A DNA stretch of 13,262 nucleotides from CALFCX01 sp964603025 (lineage in GTDB: Bacteria; Margulisbacteria; WOR-1; JAKLHX01), in contig CAZRTO010000041.1 in assembly GCA_964603025.1 (NCBI GenBank), forward strand, positions 1-13,262. The letters run 5' to 3'. Of the stretch, positions 1 to 6,090 are shown one piece after another. Made by a program: the position numbers and the translations under genes. The first letter of the stretch is position 1. Each line of letters starts with the position of its first letter. The notes below the pieces were generated by a model. It searched no databases. It saw only the letters and a list, made by a program, of their open reading frames with translations, and was not told the origin of the DNA.

Positions 1-806
1 TTCTCCCGCGGAAGAATATGCTGGCAAGGAAGATCGCCGGCGGACACGGGATACAGCCTATTGCAGCTAATGTTGATACCGCGTTCGTCGTACAGGCTGT
101 CGACCGCGATTTCAACCTCAACCGTTTCGAGCGCTATCTGACGCTGGTCAGATCGAGCGCGATAGAGCCCGTGTTCATATTGAACAAGACCGATCTTATA
201 TCAAAAGACGTGCTTGATGAGATGATCTCTTCCGCCAGTGAAAGGTTCGAAAGTATCCCTCTTATATGCACGAGCATTTCCGACAATGACAGCATCGACC
301 GCTTGAAGGGCTTTATATCAAGCGGACAGGTTTATTCTTTTCTGGGGTCTTCAGGGGTAGGGAAGTCATCGCTGATGAACAAACTGCTCGGGAGCGAGGC
401 CATAGCTACCAGGGAAATAAGCATCAGCACAAAAAAAGGCAAACATACCACGACCCACAGGGAGCTGTTCACCCTGAAGAACGGCGGCATGATGATCGAC
501 AATCCCGGCATGAGGGAGATCGGCCTGACAGATTCCGGGAGCGGCATACACGATGTTTTTTCAAAGATCGAAGAGCTGGGAAGCGGTTGCCGGTTCCAGG
601 ATTGCACGCATGTCCATGAACCAGGCTGCGCCGTGATTGCGGCGGTTGATTCCGGCGAATTATTGCGCGAAAGATATGACAGCTATCTAAAACTGAAAAA
701 AGAGACGGCATTCTTTGCCATGACGGAAATAGAGAAACGGCAAAGGGACAAACGCTTCGGTAAGATGGTGAACAGTGTGATGAAAGTAAGGAAGAAGCAT
801 AAATGA
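1..806 (+). CDS. rsgA: Ribosome small-subunit-dependent GTPase A (RsgA/YjeQ), 5' partial
   Basis: RsgA is a cytoplasmic circularly permuted GTPase that acts in late maturation of the 30S subunit. The reading frame is open to the window edge (first full codon at 3, reading LPRKN before the first ATG at 18). The start therefore lies outside, and most of the N-terminal OB-fold, roughly 80-90 residues, is missing. Counting from the ATG at 18 (262 residues), the permuted motif order is visible: G4 NKTD at 56-59, G1 GSSGVGKS at 110-117, G3 DNPG at 161-164. A zinc-knuckle follows with Cys191, Cys196, His198 and Cys204, then a basic C-terminal tail ending KVRKKHK. The stop TGA at 804-806 overlaps the ATG of the next gene (ATGA), implying translational coupling. 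The identification rests on the motif order and zinc site and is very secure. Confidence 0.97.
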   Translation, partial: LPRKNMLARKIAGGHGIQPIAANVDTAFVVQAVDRDFNLNRFERYLTLVRSSAIEPVFILNKTDLISKDVLDEMISSASERFESIPLICTSISDNDSIDRLKGFISSGQVYSFLGSSGVGKSSLMNKLLGSEAIATREISISTKKGKHTTTHRELFTLKNGGMMIDNPGMREIGLTDSGSGIHDVFSKIEELGSGCRFQDCTHVHEPGCAVIAAVDSGELLRERYDSYLKLKKETAFFAMTEIEKRQRDKRFGKMVNSVMKVRKKHK

Positions 807-2170
807 TGGAAAAGAAGAAAGTCCTGGGATTTTGGGACCTGCTGCTTTTTTCGTTTTGTGCAATATTTGGTATTGAAGCCATAGCTACTGCGGCCGCGAT
901 CGGCCCTCCCGCGATCTCCTGGTGGCTCATATTCATTGTCGGATACTTTCTGCCGTTCGGTTTGATCTCTGCGGAATTGGGAGCCACTTATCCGCAGCAG
1001 GGCGGAATCTATGCGTGGGTCAAAAGAGCCTTTGGCCGGCGCTGGGCAGCCCGGACGACATGGTATTACTGGATATCCCTGCCTATCTGGATACCCGCGA
1101 TCTACATAGCGTTTGCTGAAATCGCCGGACGCATGTTCTTTCCGGGGCTGACGCTTTGGGACCAGGTAATGATCGGGATATTAATGATCTGGATCACTGT
1201 CGCGGTAAATATCCTGCCGCTCCGGTCATCAAAATGGGTGACAAATATTGGGTCGGTAACAAAAATTTTGGTGGTTATAGGCATGTTCGCGGCCGCGATC
1301 TATTTCTTTTTAAGCCGTGGTCATTTTGCCAACGCCATAAATTTATATGATATGCTTCCCGGCTGGAACTCCGCGGTCGTTTTTATCCCGATAATCATAT
1401 ATAATCTGCTCGGTTGTGAACTGGTTTCAAGCGCTGCGGGCGAAATGAAAGACCCCAAACGCGATGTCCCAAGGGCCGTCATTTTTTCCGCGCTGGCTAT
1501 CGCTTTGTTGTATCTTATCAGCACTTTTCTGGTCTGGGCCGTTGTGCCGGCTTCTGAAATAAATGTTTCGAGCGGCATAATGCAGATGTTCGCGGCGGCT
1601 TTCGGTTCTCAGGGCATAGGGGCAGCGATAACAACGGTTTTAGGCTTGTTCATCCTGATCACTCTTTTTGCCGGTGTTGTTGCCTGGACGCTTGGTTCAA
1701 ACAGGACCATGGCTGAAGCCGCGGCCGAAGGCGAAATGCCGGCAGTATTCGGGAAGATGACAAGGGATGATGCTCCTTTGGGCGCTTCGGTGATCTCGGG
1801 GGTTATCTCAACACTTGTCATAGTTGTCTACTGGTTCTTTGCCGATAACGCGGCGGAAATGTTCTGGCAGGTGACAGCTTTCTGCCTGGCAGTGGACCTG
1901 TTCGCTTATCTCGTCATTTTCCCGGCCTTTATCAAGTTAAGGAAAAGCGACAGTAGCAGCGTCCGTCCTTACAGGGTCCCGGGACCGGATTGGCTGGCTT
2001 ATCTTCTGGCGATCGTAGCGGAAGTGTTCATCTTGATCACCGTCGTAATACTACTGATCCAACCGGGTCAGGACTTTGTCTGGACCTCCCTGCCGATAAT
2101 CGTCGGGTCATTCATCAGCGTCATAATAGGGGAGATATTGATAGATCATTCAATGAGAAGCACCTCTTGA
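803..2170 (+). CDS. APC-superfamily amino acid permease
   Basis: A 455-residue, strongly hydrophobic protein with about 12 predicted membrane segments, the usual size for the amino acid-polyamine-organocation (APC) family of inner-membrane transporters. The N-terminus carries the family pattern: TM1 with GIEAIATAAAIGPPAISWW (about 23-41), then TM2 and the loop with AELGATYPQQGGIYAWVKRA (57-76), which resembles glutamate/GABA-antiporter-type members. A loop GEMKDPKRDVPRA near the middle is the conserved segment after TM6. The substrate cannot be read from sequence; an amino acid is likely. Two ATG codons lie side by side at 803 and 806. An AAGGAAG ribosome-binding site at 788-794 fits either, and the first overlaps the rsgA stop. 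No terminator is visible downstream. The family call is secure, the substrate is not. Confidence 0.93.
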   Translation: MMEKKKVLGFWDLLLFSFCAIFGIEAIATAAAIGPPAISWWLIFIVGYFLPFGLISAELGATYPQQGGIYAWVKRAFGRRWAARTTWYYWISLPIWIPAIYIAFAEIAGRMFFPGLTLWDQVMIGILMIWITVAVNILPLRSSKWVTNIGSVTKILVVIGMFAAAIYFFLSRGHFANAINLYDMLPGWNSAVVFIPIIIYNLLGCELVSSAAGEMKDPKRDVPRAVIFSALAIALLYLISTFLVWAVVPASEINVSSGIMQMFAAAFGSQGIGAAITTVLGLFILITLFAGVVAWTLGSNRTMAEAAAEGEMPAVFGKMTRDDAPLGASVISGVISTLVIVVYWFFADNAAEMFWQVTAFCLAVDLFAYLVIFPAFIKLRKSDSSSVRPYRVPGPDWLAYLLAIVAEVFILITVVILLIQPGQDFVWTSLPIIVGSFISVIIGEILIDHSMRSTS

Positions 2171-2205
2171 GATTGATGAAAGATAAAAATAGCTCATTTT
2201 TGAAA

Positions 2206-2214
2206 TGGTATACT
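2206..2214 (+). promoter_or_regulatory. Extended -10 promoter of the lipocalin gene
   Basis: TGG followed by TATACT (hexamer at 2209-2214) matches the extended -10 form TGnTATAAT at 8 of 9 positions. No recognisable -35 lies 16-18 bp upstream, as is usual for extended -10 promoters. Only 6 nt separate the box from the ATG at 2221, so transcription should begin at or next to the start codon. No Shine-Dalgarno sequence is present. Confidence 0.6.
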
Positions 2215-2220
2215 GTTGCC

Positions 2221-2760
2221 ATGACAAATAGGAATATATTTGGTCTTTTTGCCGTTCTGGCCGTTGCGGTTTTGCTGTCCGGTTGTATTTCTGAGGACCC
2301 GTTCGTAAAGTCGCTTCCATCCAAGGATGTCGAACTTTCAAGGTATCTCGGTACATGGTATGAGATAGCGCGCATACCGAACTGGTTTGAAAAGGACCTT
2401 GTCGGTGTGACAGCCACTTATACGCTCAAGCCGGACGGTGAAATAGAGGTGCGCAACGAAGGACGCATAAAGACGCTTGACGGAGAAAAGAAAACCGCGA
2501 TAGGGCGCGCGTGGGTACCCGATCCGGATCAGCCCGGACGGCTCAAGGTGAGTTTTTTCTGGCTGGTTTCGGCGGATTACATTGTTGTCGAACTTGATAA
2601 GGACTATCAGTACGCACTTGTCGGCAGCGGCAGGGATTACCTCTGGATACTCAGCAGAACCCCTCAGATGGACGAAGCCGCATATCAAGGTTTTCTTGAT
2701 AAAGCCACCTCGCTCGGATACGATATTTCGAGGATTGAAAAGGTGAAGCAATCGAAATAA
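2221..2760 (+). CDS. blc: Bacterial lipocalin (Blc-like outer-membrane lipoprotein)
   Basis: A 179-residue lipoprotein of the bacterial lipocalin family, which bind lipids or other small hydrophobic ligands at the outer membrane. The start ATG 2221 gives a clean signal peptide (MTNRN, then a hydrophobic run) ending in lipobox LSGC with Cys22 as the lipidated residue. The diagnostic lipocalin motif GTWYEIARIPNWFE lies at 44-57. YALVGSGRDYLWILSRTP (131-148) is the second conserved block, and the length matches Blc. An in-frame ATG at 2176 would add 15 charged residues before the signal peptide and has no better ribosome-binding site, so 2221 is preferred. The frame is also open upstream to 1990 inside the permease gene, but that part is not credible as coding. 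The gene has its own extended -10 promoter and probably a leaderless mRNA. Confidence 0.93.
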   Translation: MTNRNIFGLFAVLAVAVLLSGCISEDPFVKSLPSKDVELSRYLGTWYEIARIPNWFEKDLVGVTATYTLKPDGEIEVRNEGRIKTLDGEKKTAIGRAWVPDPDQPGRLKVSFFWLVSADYIVVELDKDYQYALVGSGRDYLWILSRTPQMDEAAYQGFLDKATSLGYDISRIEKVKQSK

Positions 2761-2805
2761 TGCTTACACTGCGCTGATTTGGTAGAACAATTTTGAAGGA
2801 TAGGT

Positions 2806-2811
2806 TATAAT
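2806..2811 (+). promoter_or_regulatory. -10 box of the tRNA-Asn gene
   Basis: A perfect TATAAT ends 10 nt before the mature tRNA 5' end at 2822. The best -35 candidate at a 17-bp spacing is TAGAAC (2783-2788), a poor match. The assignment rests on the -10 box and its position. Confidence 0.55.
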
Positions 2812-2821
2812 AATTTTACAT

Positions 2822-2894
2822 TCCCCTGTAGCTCAATCGGTAGAGCACCTGGCTGTTAACCAGGTTGTTGCTGGTTCGAGTCCAGCCGGGGGAG
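2822..2894 (+). tRNA. tRNA-Asn (anticodon GUU)
   Basis: A 73-nt cloverleaf. The acceptor stem TCCCCTG (2822-2828) pairs with CGGGGGA (2887-2893), with one T-G pair. The D stem is GCTC/GAGC (2831-2834 and 2843-2846). The anticodon stem is CCTGG/CCAGG with loop CTGTTAA, giving anticodon GTT at 2855-2857. The T stem is GCTGG/CCAGC around loop TTCGAGT. The discriminator is G2894. The 3' CCA is not encoded (CTT follows), so it must be added by a CCA-adding enzyme. The gene stands alone with its own -10 box and terminator. Confidence 0.97.
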
Positions 2895-2906
2895 CTTGAA
2901 ATCCAG

Positions 2907-2939
2907 GGAGCTGAAAATTAAAAAATCAGCTCCTTTTTT
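2907..2939 (+). terminator. Rho-independent terminator of tRNA-Asn
   Basis: GGAGCTGA (2907-2914) and TCAGCTCC (2926-2933) form a perfect 8-bp stem around an A-rich 11-nt loop, followed by six T (2934-2939). It lies 12 nt after the tRNA and should end that transcript. The T run stops 2 nt before the ATG of the next gene. Confidence 0.85.
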
Positions 2940-2941
2940 CT

Positions 2942-3247
2942 ATGAAAGACAAGAAAAAGTCTCCCTATTTCGTCTACATCCTCAAATGCGCCAACGGCTC
3001 GCTATATACCGGCATAACGACCGATCCCGATCGGCGGCTCAAGGAACACAGGCAGGGGAAGGGAAGCAAATACACCGCGGCGTTCAAGGCCCTCAACTAT
3101 GCTTATCTTGAAAGGTCCGGATCGAGAAGCAAAGCCTCAAGGCGTGAAGCCCAGATAAAGGGATGGCCCAGGGCCAAGAAATTAGCTTTGATCAAAGGCG
3201 ATAAAAGCATTCTAAAATATCCTTCAGGACGCAAAAATCAGCGTTAG
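2942..3247 (+). CDS. GIY-YIG domain protein (UPF0213 / YhbQ-like)
   Basis: A 101-residue stand-alone GIY-YIG nuclease-fold protein. The catalytic pattern is visible: VYILKC with Tyr12, LYTGIT with Tyr22 and Gly24, Arg31/Arg32, His36, and the metal-binding glutamate in RREAQIKGW (Glu69). The segment GKGSKYTAAFKA is typical of the UPF0213 group. Members are small putative endonucleases whose cellular role is not well settled. ATG 2942 is the only plausible start. In-frame upstream codons reach a TGA at 2912-2914 without another ATG, GTG or TTG, and nothing resembles a Shine-Dalgarno sequence within 15 nt. The start sits immediately after the tRNA terminator, so expression would need read-through or a promoter hidden in the hairpin. 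Its stop overlaps the stop of the convergent macro-domain gene. Confidence 0.88.
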   Translation: MKDKKKSPYFVYILKCANGSLYTGITTDPDRRLKEHRQGKGSKYTAAFKALNYAYLERSGSRSKASRREAQIKGWPRAKKLALIKGDKSILKYPSGRKNQR

Positions 3248-3756
3248 TCATGCCGCTGCTCAGCGGAAATGAATATCTTTTTATCAGCATCTGAAAAGAA
3301 CACGAATATTATTCTTTCGAATCTACCCGGGTGCTCTTCGTAAAAAGATGAGACTGTTGTATATGCTATTTTAGCTGCAAGGTCTTTAGGGAAGCCGTAG
3401 ACTCCGGTGGATATCGCGGGGAAAGCGATCGTCCTGATCCTGTTCCCAAGCGCAAGGCCCATACAGGAGCGGTAGCAGCTTTCAAGCAATTCCGTTTCTT
3501 TTTTATTTCCTCCGCTCCAGACCGGTCCCGGCGTGTGAATGACGTATTTTGCCGGAAGGCGATATCCTTTTGTCAGCTTTGCTTCTCCTGTTTTACAGCC
3601 GCCAAGTTTTCTGCATTCTTCAAGCAGTTCCGGTCCGGCGGCCCTGTGGATAGCGCCGTCAACACCGCCGCCGCCAAGCAGCGAAGTATTGGCGGCATTG
3701 ACTATGGCGTCAACTCTTAGCGTTGTTATGTCGCCTGTAGTTATTTCAATCCCCAT
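3244..3756 (-). CDS. Macro-domain protein (YmdB/MacroD-type ADP-ribose hydrolase)
   Basis: A 170-residue single macro domain. The family binds ADP-ribose; the MacroD/YmdB branch removes ADP-ribose from proteins or deacetylates O-acetyl-ADP-ribose. Visible motifs: GDIT (8-11, adenine-contacting Asp9), VDAIVNAAN (15-23, with the conserved Asn pair), GGGGVDGAIHRAAG (28-41, ribose-binding loop), GYRLPAKYVIHTPGPVW (64-80) and AFPAISTGVYGFP (111-123, diphosphate loop). The chosen start is ATG 3756 (MGIEITTGD), where the domain begins. An upstream in-frame ATG at 3774 would add MLQFLT and would place the start inside the -10 box, so it is less likely. The gene converges on the GIY-YIG gene with overlapping stop codons and diverges from the NagZ-like gene across 55 bp. 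Confidence 0.94.
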   Translation of the reverse strand: MGIEITTGDITTLRVDAIVNAANTSLLGGGGVDGAIHRAAGPELLEECRKLGGCKTGEAKLTKGYRLPAKYVIHTPGPVWSGGNKKETELLESCYRSCMGLALGNRIRTIAFPAISTGVYGFPKDLAAKIAYTTVSSFYEEHPGRFERIIFVFFSDADKKIFISAEQRHD

Positions 3757-3764
3757 TGTCAAAA

Positions 3765-3773
3765 ATTGTAACA
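3765..3773 (-). promoter_or_regulatory. Extended -10 promoter of the macro-domain gene
   Basis: On the minus strand the sequence reads TGT then TACAAT (plus coordinates 3770-3765), an extended -10 box. It ends 8 nt before the ATG at 3756, so the transcript should start on or within a few nt of the start codon. No Shine-Dalgarno sequence and no good -35 are seen. Confidence 0.55.
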
Positions 3774-3795
3774 TAGGATCATTCCCGAATAGATG

Positions 3796-3801
3796 TATAA
3801 T
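3796..3801 (+). promoter_or_regulatory. -10 box of the NagZ-like gene
   Basis: A perfect TATAAT ends 10 nt before ATG 3812. Expected initiation is about 3-4 nt before the start codon. No Shine-Dalgarno sequence precedes the ATG and no clear -35 is present at 16-18 bp. A second TATAAT at 3808-3813 overlaps the start codon and is probably coincidental. Confidence 0.5.
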
Positions 3802-3811
3802 TGCAAATATA

Positions 3812-4978
3812 ATGGACTTGCGCAGAGCTTCGAATTTTCTTCTGGCCCTTTGCTTTGTTTTATACTTGAGTGCGGGAATAGCTTACGCCTCAAATGACGA
3901 CGATCTGCGGCAAATGATCGGTAAAATGCTCATTGTTGGTTTTCGCGGAACTGAAGTGAGCGAGAATTCGTACATTGTCAAAGCGGTCAATGATCTGCAC
4001 CTGGGCGGCGTAATATTGTTCGATATAGATGTCCCTTCAAAGGGCTTTCCGAGGAATATAACAAGCCCGGAGCAAGTGAAAAAGCTTATTTCAGATCTGC
4101 GGTATTTGACCAGGAAGGATATTTTGACTGCAGTGGATGTTGAGGGAGGGCGTGTCAACCGGCTCAAATCCAAATACGGTTTTAAGGATTTTCCGGGCGC
4201 ACAGGAGCTTGGCTCGGCAAACGAAATCTCCGCGACTAAACGGGTAGGGGAAGAGATCGCGAAAGAACTGCAGGGATGCGGGTTTGATCTTAATTTTGCG
4301 CCGGTGGTCGACCTCAACACAAATCCCAAAAATCCTGTGATCGGTGGGTTGGGGCGTTCCTTTTCGTCAGACGCTATAGTTGTGATCGATAATGCCGCAG
4401 CTTTCATAGAAGGGCACCGGAAATACGGCGTAATGACGGCGCTGAAACATTTTCCCGGTCACGGCAGTTCCGCGCGCGACAGCCACATGGGGCTCACGGA
4501 CGTCACGGAGACTTATAACGATAAAGAGCTTATCCCTTACAAGGAGCTTATCAATTCCGGGTACGCGGATATCATAATGACGGCTCACGTTATGAACAGG
4601 AAGATAGATCCCGATCATCCGGCAACGCTGTCCAAGAGATTCATAACAGGCATATTGCGCGATGAGCTCGGGTTCAAAGGCGTTGTAATTTCCGATGATA
4701 TGCAGATGGGTGCGATAGTCGATAACTATGGTTTTGAAGACGCTGTTGTCGCGGCCGTGAACGCCGGCTGCGATATGCTGATCATTGGCAATAACGCCAG
4801 TGTTTACGATGAGTCAGCGCCTTACAGGGCGGTAGATGCCGTTCATGAAGCCGTGGTTTCAGGACGTATATCAACGGAAAGAATTAAGGAAGCAAATGAA
4901 CACATAAAAAGCCTTGAAAAGCGCAAGTTTGTGGGGTATCATTCCGAATTAAGATATGCAGCGGTGATTTATAGGTGA
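3812..4978 (+). CDS. nagZ: Secreted glycoside hydrolase family 3, beta-N-acetylhexosaminidase (NagZ-like)
   Basis: A 388-residue GH3 enzyme of the NagZ type, which releases N-acetylglucosamine from muropeptides or other beta-linked substrates. The single-domain length (about 350-400) matches NagZ rather than two-domain beta-glucosidases. KHFPGHG lies at 212-218 and is followed by the Asp223-Ser-His225 dyad that acts as acid/base in NagZ enzymes. VVISDDMQMGAI (291-302) holds the aspartate nucleophile (Asp295 or 296). TAVDVEGGRV (106-115) is the substrate-binding strand. Residues 1-27 look like a signal peptide with cleavage after AYA, so the enzyme is probably periplasmic, unlike cytoplasmic E. 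coli NagZ. ATG 3812 is chosen because the signal peptide begins there. The frame is open upstream to 3539, but that extension lies antisense to the macro-domain gene and is not credible. Confidence 0.93.
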   Translation: MDLRRASNFLLALCFVLYLSAGIAYASNDDDLRQMIGKMLIVGFRGTEVSENSYIVKAVNDLHLGGVILFDIDVPSKGFPRNITSPEQVKKLISDLRYLTRKDILTAVDVEGGRVNRLKSKYGFKDFPGAQELGSANEISATKRVGEEIAKELQGCGFDLNFAPVVDLNTNPKNPVIGGLGRSFSSDAIVVIDNAAAFIEGHRKYGVMTALKHFPGHGSSARDSHMGLTDVTETYNDKELIPYKELINSGYADIIMTAHVMNRKIDPDHPATLSKRFITGILRDELGFKGVVISDDMQMGAIVDNYGFEDAVVAAVNAGCDMLIIGNNASVYDESAPYRAVDAVHEAVVSGRISTERIKEANEHIKSLEKRKFVGYHSELRYAAVIYR

Positions 4979-5029
4979 ATTGCTCCGCTTTATAAATGTG
5001 CTAAAGAGCCCGGACAGGTAAGACCTGAG

Positions 5030-5062
5030 TCAAGCCAACCTCAAGGGTTGGCTTGATTGTTT
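5030..5062 (+). terminator. Rho-independent terminator after the NagZ-like gene
   Basis: TCAAGCCAACC (5030-5040) and GGTTGGCTTGA (5046-5056) form a perfect 11-bp stem with a 5-nt loop, followed by TTGTTTCT. The T tract is imperfect, but the stem is very stable. It lies about 50 nt after the stop at 4978. There is no A tract on the other side, so it acts on plus-strand transcripts. Confidence 0.75.
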
Positions 5063-5084
5063 CTATAGCCGCTTCTGGTATAAT
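5057..5084 (+). promoter_or_regulatory. tspO promoter (-35 TTGTTT, extended -10 TGGTATAAT)
   Basis: TTGTTT (5057-5062), a 16-bp spacer, then TATAAT (5079-5084) preceded by TGG. The -10 box is a perfect extended -10. The -35 coincides with the T tract of the preceding terminator. Expected initiation near 5091 leaves a leader of about 25 nt carrying GAAAGG (5103-5108), 7 nt before the ATG. Confidence 0.7.
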
Positions 5085-5115
5085 CAAAACATAAAATATC
5101 CTGAAAGGCGAATAA

Positions 5116-5592
5116 ATGAAGATAAAAGATCTTGCCGGTGCGTTCATCGCTGTTGCCATATGCCTGTCCGCCGGGGCTATCGGGTCCATTTTTACTACAC
5201 CCGCCATCCCGACCTGGTATGCCGGGCTCAATAAGCCGTTCTTCAATCCTCCCAACTGGATCTTTGCTCCGGTCTGGACGACTTTGTACATAATGATGGG
5301 GATAGCGGCCCATCTTGTCTCAAAAGAACTAAAAAAGAATGAAGAGGCCGCCAAAGGCCTTGCGGTATTCAGTGTTCAGCTTATCCTGAACGCGGTCTGG
5401 TCCGTTGTTTTCTTCGGAGCAAAAGACCTGTTCCTGGCTCTCATTGTGATCGCAATACTGTGGTTTTTGATAGCATTGACCATAATGCAATTCGGTAAAG
5501 TATCCAGGGACGCCGCACTGCTTCTTTATCCGTATATCGTCTGGGTCAGTTTTGCATCGGTCCTTAACGCGGCCGTGTGGCTGATGAACTGA
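5116..5592 (+). CDS. tspO: TspO/MBR family protein (tryptophan-rich sensory protein)
   Basis: A 158-residue integral membrane protein with five predicted helices. It belongs to the TspO/peripheral benzodiazepine receptor family, which binds porphyrins and sterol-like ligands and has been linked to stress and tetrapyrrole regulation. Visible signatures: WY at 34-35, KPFFNPPNWIFAPVWTTLY (40-58, the family hallmark), QLILNAVWSVVFF (88-100, TM3) and LYPYIVWVSFASVLN (137-151, TM5). The length is standard. It has its own strong promoter and a GAAAGG ribosome-binding site. Its last 29 nt overlap the end of the convergent cysteine-rich gene. No haem-biosynthesis gene lies nearby, so the ligand is not suggested by context. 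Confidence 0.95.
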   Translation: MKIKDLAGAFIAVAICLSAGAIGSIFTTPAIPTWYAGLNKPFFNPPNWIFAPVWTTLYIMMGIAAHLVSKELKKNEEAAKGLAVFSVQLILNAVWSVVFFGAKDLFLALIVIAILWFLIALTIMQFGKVSRDAALLLYPYIVWVSFASVLNAAVWLMN

Positions 5593-6010
5593 GGTCTTGG
5601 CCTGCGGGCTCCGAGGTAAAACCGCATCCCGGGAGAAAGACCGGCGCTTTGAAGTAGTCCACCAGCGGAAAGTTCCTGCAAACACTGGGCCTCCAGAAGT
5701 AATTGCCGCAAGAGCCGTTCTCCTTGAGATGCCTGCATTCGAAAATGAAATAATGGTCCTCGCGATCGATCTGCTTCAGCTTGAAGTCAAAAAGCCATTC
5801 GATCCACCCGACGGCGATTTTGCAGAATAACGGGCTTGCGATCTGGCCTCTCGTTGCTTTAAGGTAGATCGCCCGGCAGCACTGTCCGCATTTGAGGCAC
5901 CCTCCGGATAGCCTGTATCTCGGCCTTATGACGTATTTTTTCAGCAGATTGTTGAGAAAATTATCTGCCAGTACAAAGCACATAAGGGCCCTTTTGAGCG
6001 CTCCCGCCAT
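5564..6010 (-). CDS. Cysteine-rich CxxCxxCC protein (YkgJ/UPF0153-type, putative metal-binding)
   Basis: A 148-residue soluble protein with the YkgJ-type signature: Cys38-x2-Cys41-x2-Cys44-Cys45 (GGCLKCGQCCRAIYL), followed by Cys92, Cys101, Cys111 (RPSVCRNFPL) and Cys129. These are the spaced cysteines of the family described as zinc- or iron-chelating. The biochemical role is unknown. The N-terminus (about 1-35) is a hydrophobic/basic segment and may be membrane-associated. The start ATG 6010 has a perfect -10 box 8 nt upstream and no Shine-Dalgarno sequence. The C-terminal tail (GQDLSSSATRPR) is encoded inside the antisense of the tspO 3' end. The gene diverges from the MORN-repeat gene. 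The family call is good, the function unknown. Confidence 0.85.
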   Translation of the reverse strand: MAGALKRALMCFVLADNFLNNLLKKYVIRPRYRLSGGCLKCGQCCRAIYLKATRGQIASPLFCKIAVGWIEWLFDFKLKQIDREDHYFIFECRHLKENGSCGNYFWRPSVCRNFPLVDYFKAPVFLPGCGFTSEPAGQDLSSSATRPR

Positions 6011-6018
6011 ATATTAGG

Positions 6019-6024
6019 ATTATA
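6019..6024 (-). promoter_or_regulatory. -10 box of the cysteine-rich protein gene
   Basis: On the minus strand a perfect TATAAT (plus 6024-6019) ends 8 nt before ATG 6010. Initiation is expected at or just before the start codon, giving a leaderless or nearly leaderless mRNA. No convincing -35 is seen. Confidence 0.55.
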
Positions 6025-6042
6025 CATTGCCTAAGGCGGGTG

Positions 6043-6069
6043 TTGATATTTTTCTTCTTGTGATATAAT
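6043..6069 (+). promoter_or_regulatory. Promoter of the MORN-repeat/SORL-like operon
   Basis: TTGATA (6043-6048), a 15-bp spacer, then TATAAT (6064-6069) preceded by TGA, giving the extended -10 TGATATAAT. The short spacer is tolerable with an extended -10. Initiation near 6076 leaves a leader of about 15 nt made up mostly of the ribosome-binding site AAGGGAG (6077-6083). Confidence 0.65.
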
Positions 6070-6090
6070 TTCGCATAAGGGAGACTATAA

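Noticed and set aside
1990..2220. In-frame upstream extension of the lipocalin gene
   Set aside because: It overlaps the conserved end of the permease and would place the lipoprotein signal in mid-protein.
3539..3811. In-frame upstream extension of the NagZ-like gene
   Set aside because: It is antisense to the conserved part of the macro-domain gene, is Pro/Ser-rich, and would bury the clear signal peptide that starts at 3812.
3808..3813. Second TATAAT just before and into the NagZ-like start codon
   Set aside because: It overlaps the ATG, so it cannot drive a transcript that includes this start.
4979..5029. Possible riboswitch or structured leader between the NagZ-like gene and tspO
   Set aside because: Only a 5-bp CAGGT/ACCTG hairpin is present, and the segment lies upstream of the tspO promoter, so it is not part of its leader.
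5597..5830. 77-codon plus-strand frame after tspO
   Set aside because: It is opposite the cysteine-rich gene whose CxxCxxCC pattern is clear; no homology is recognised.
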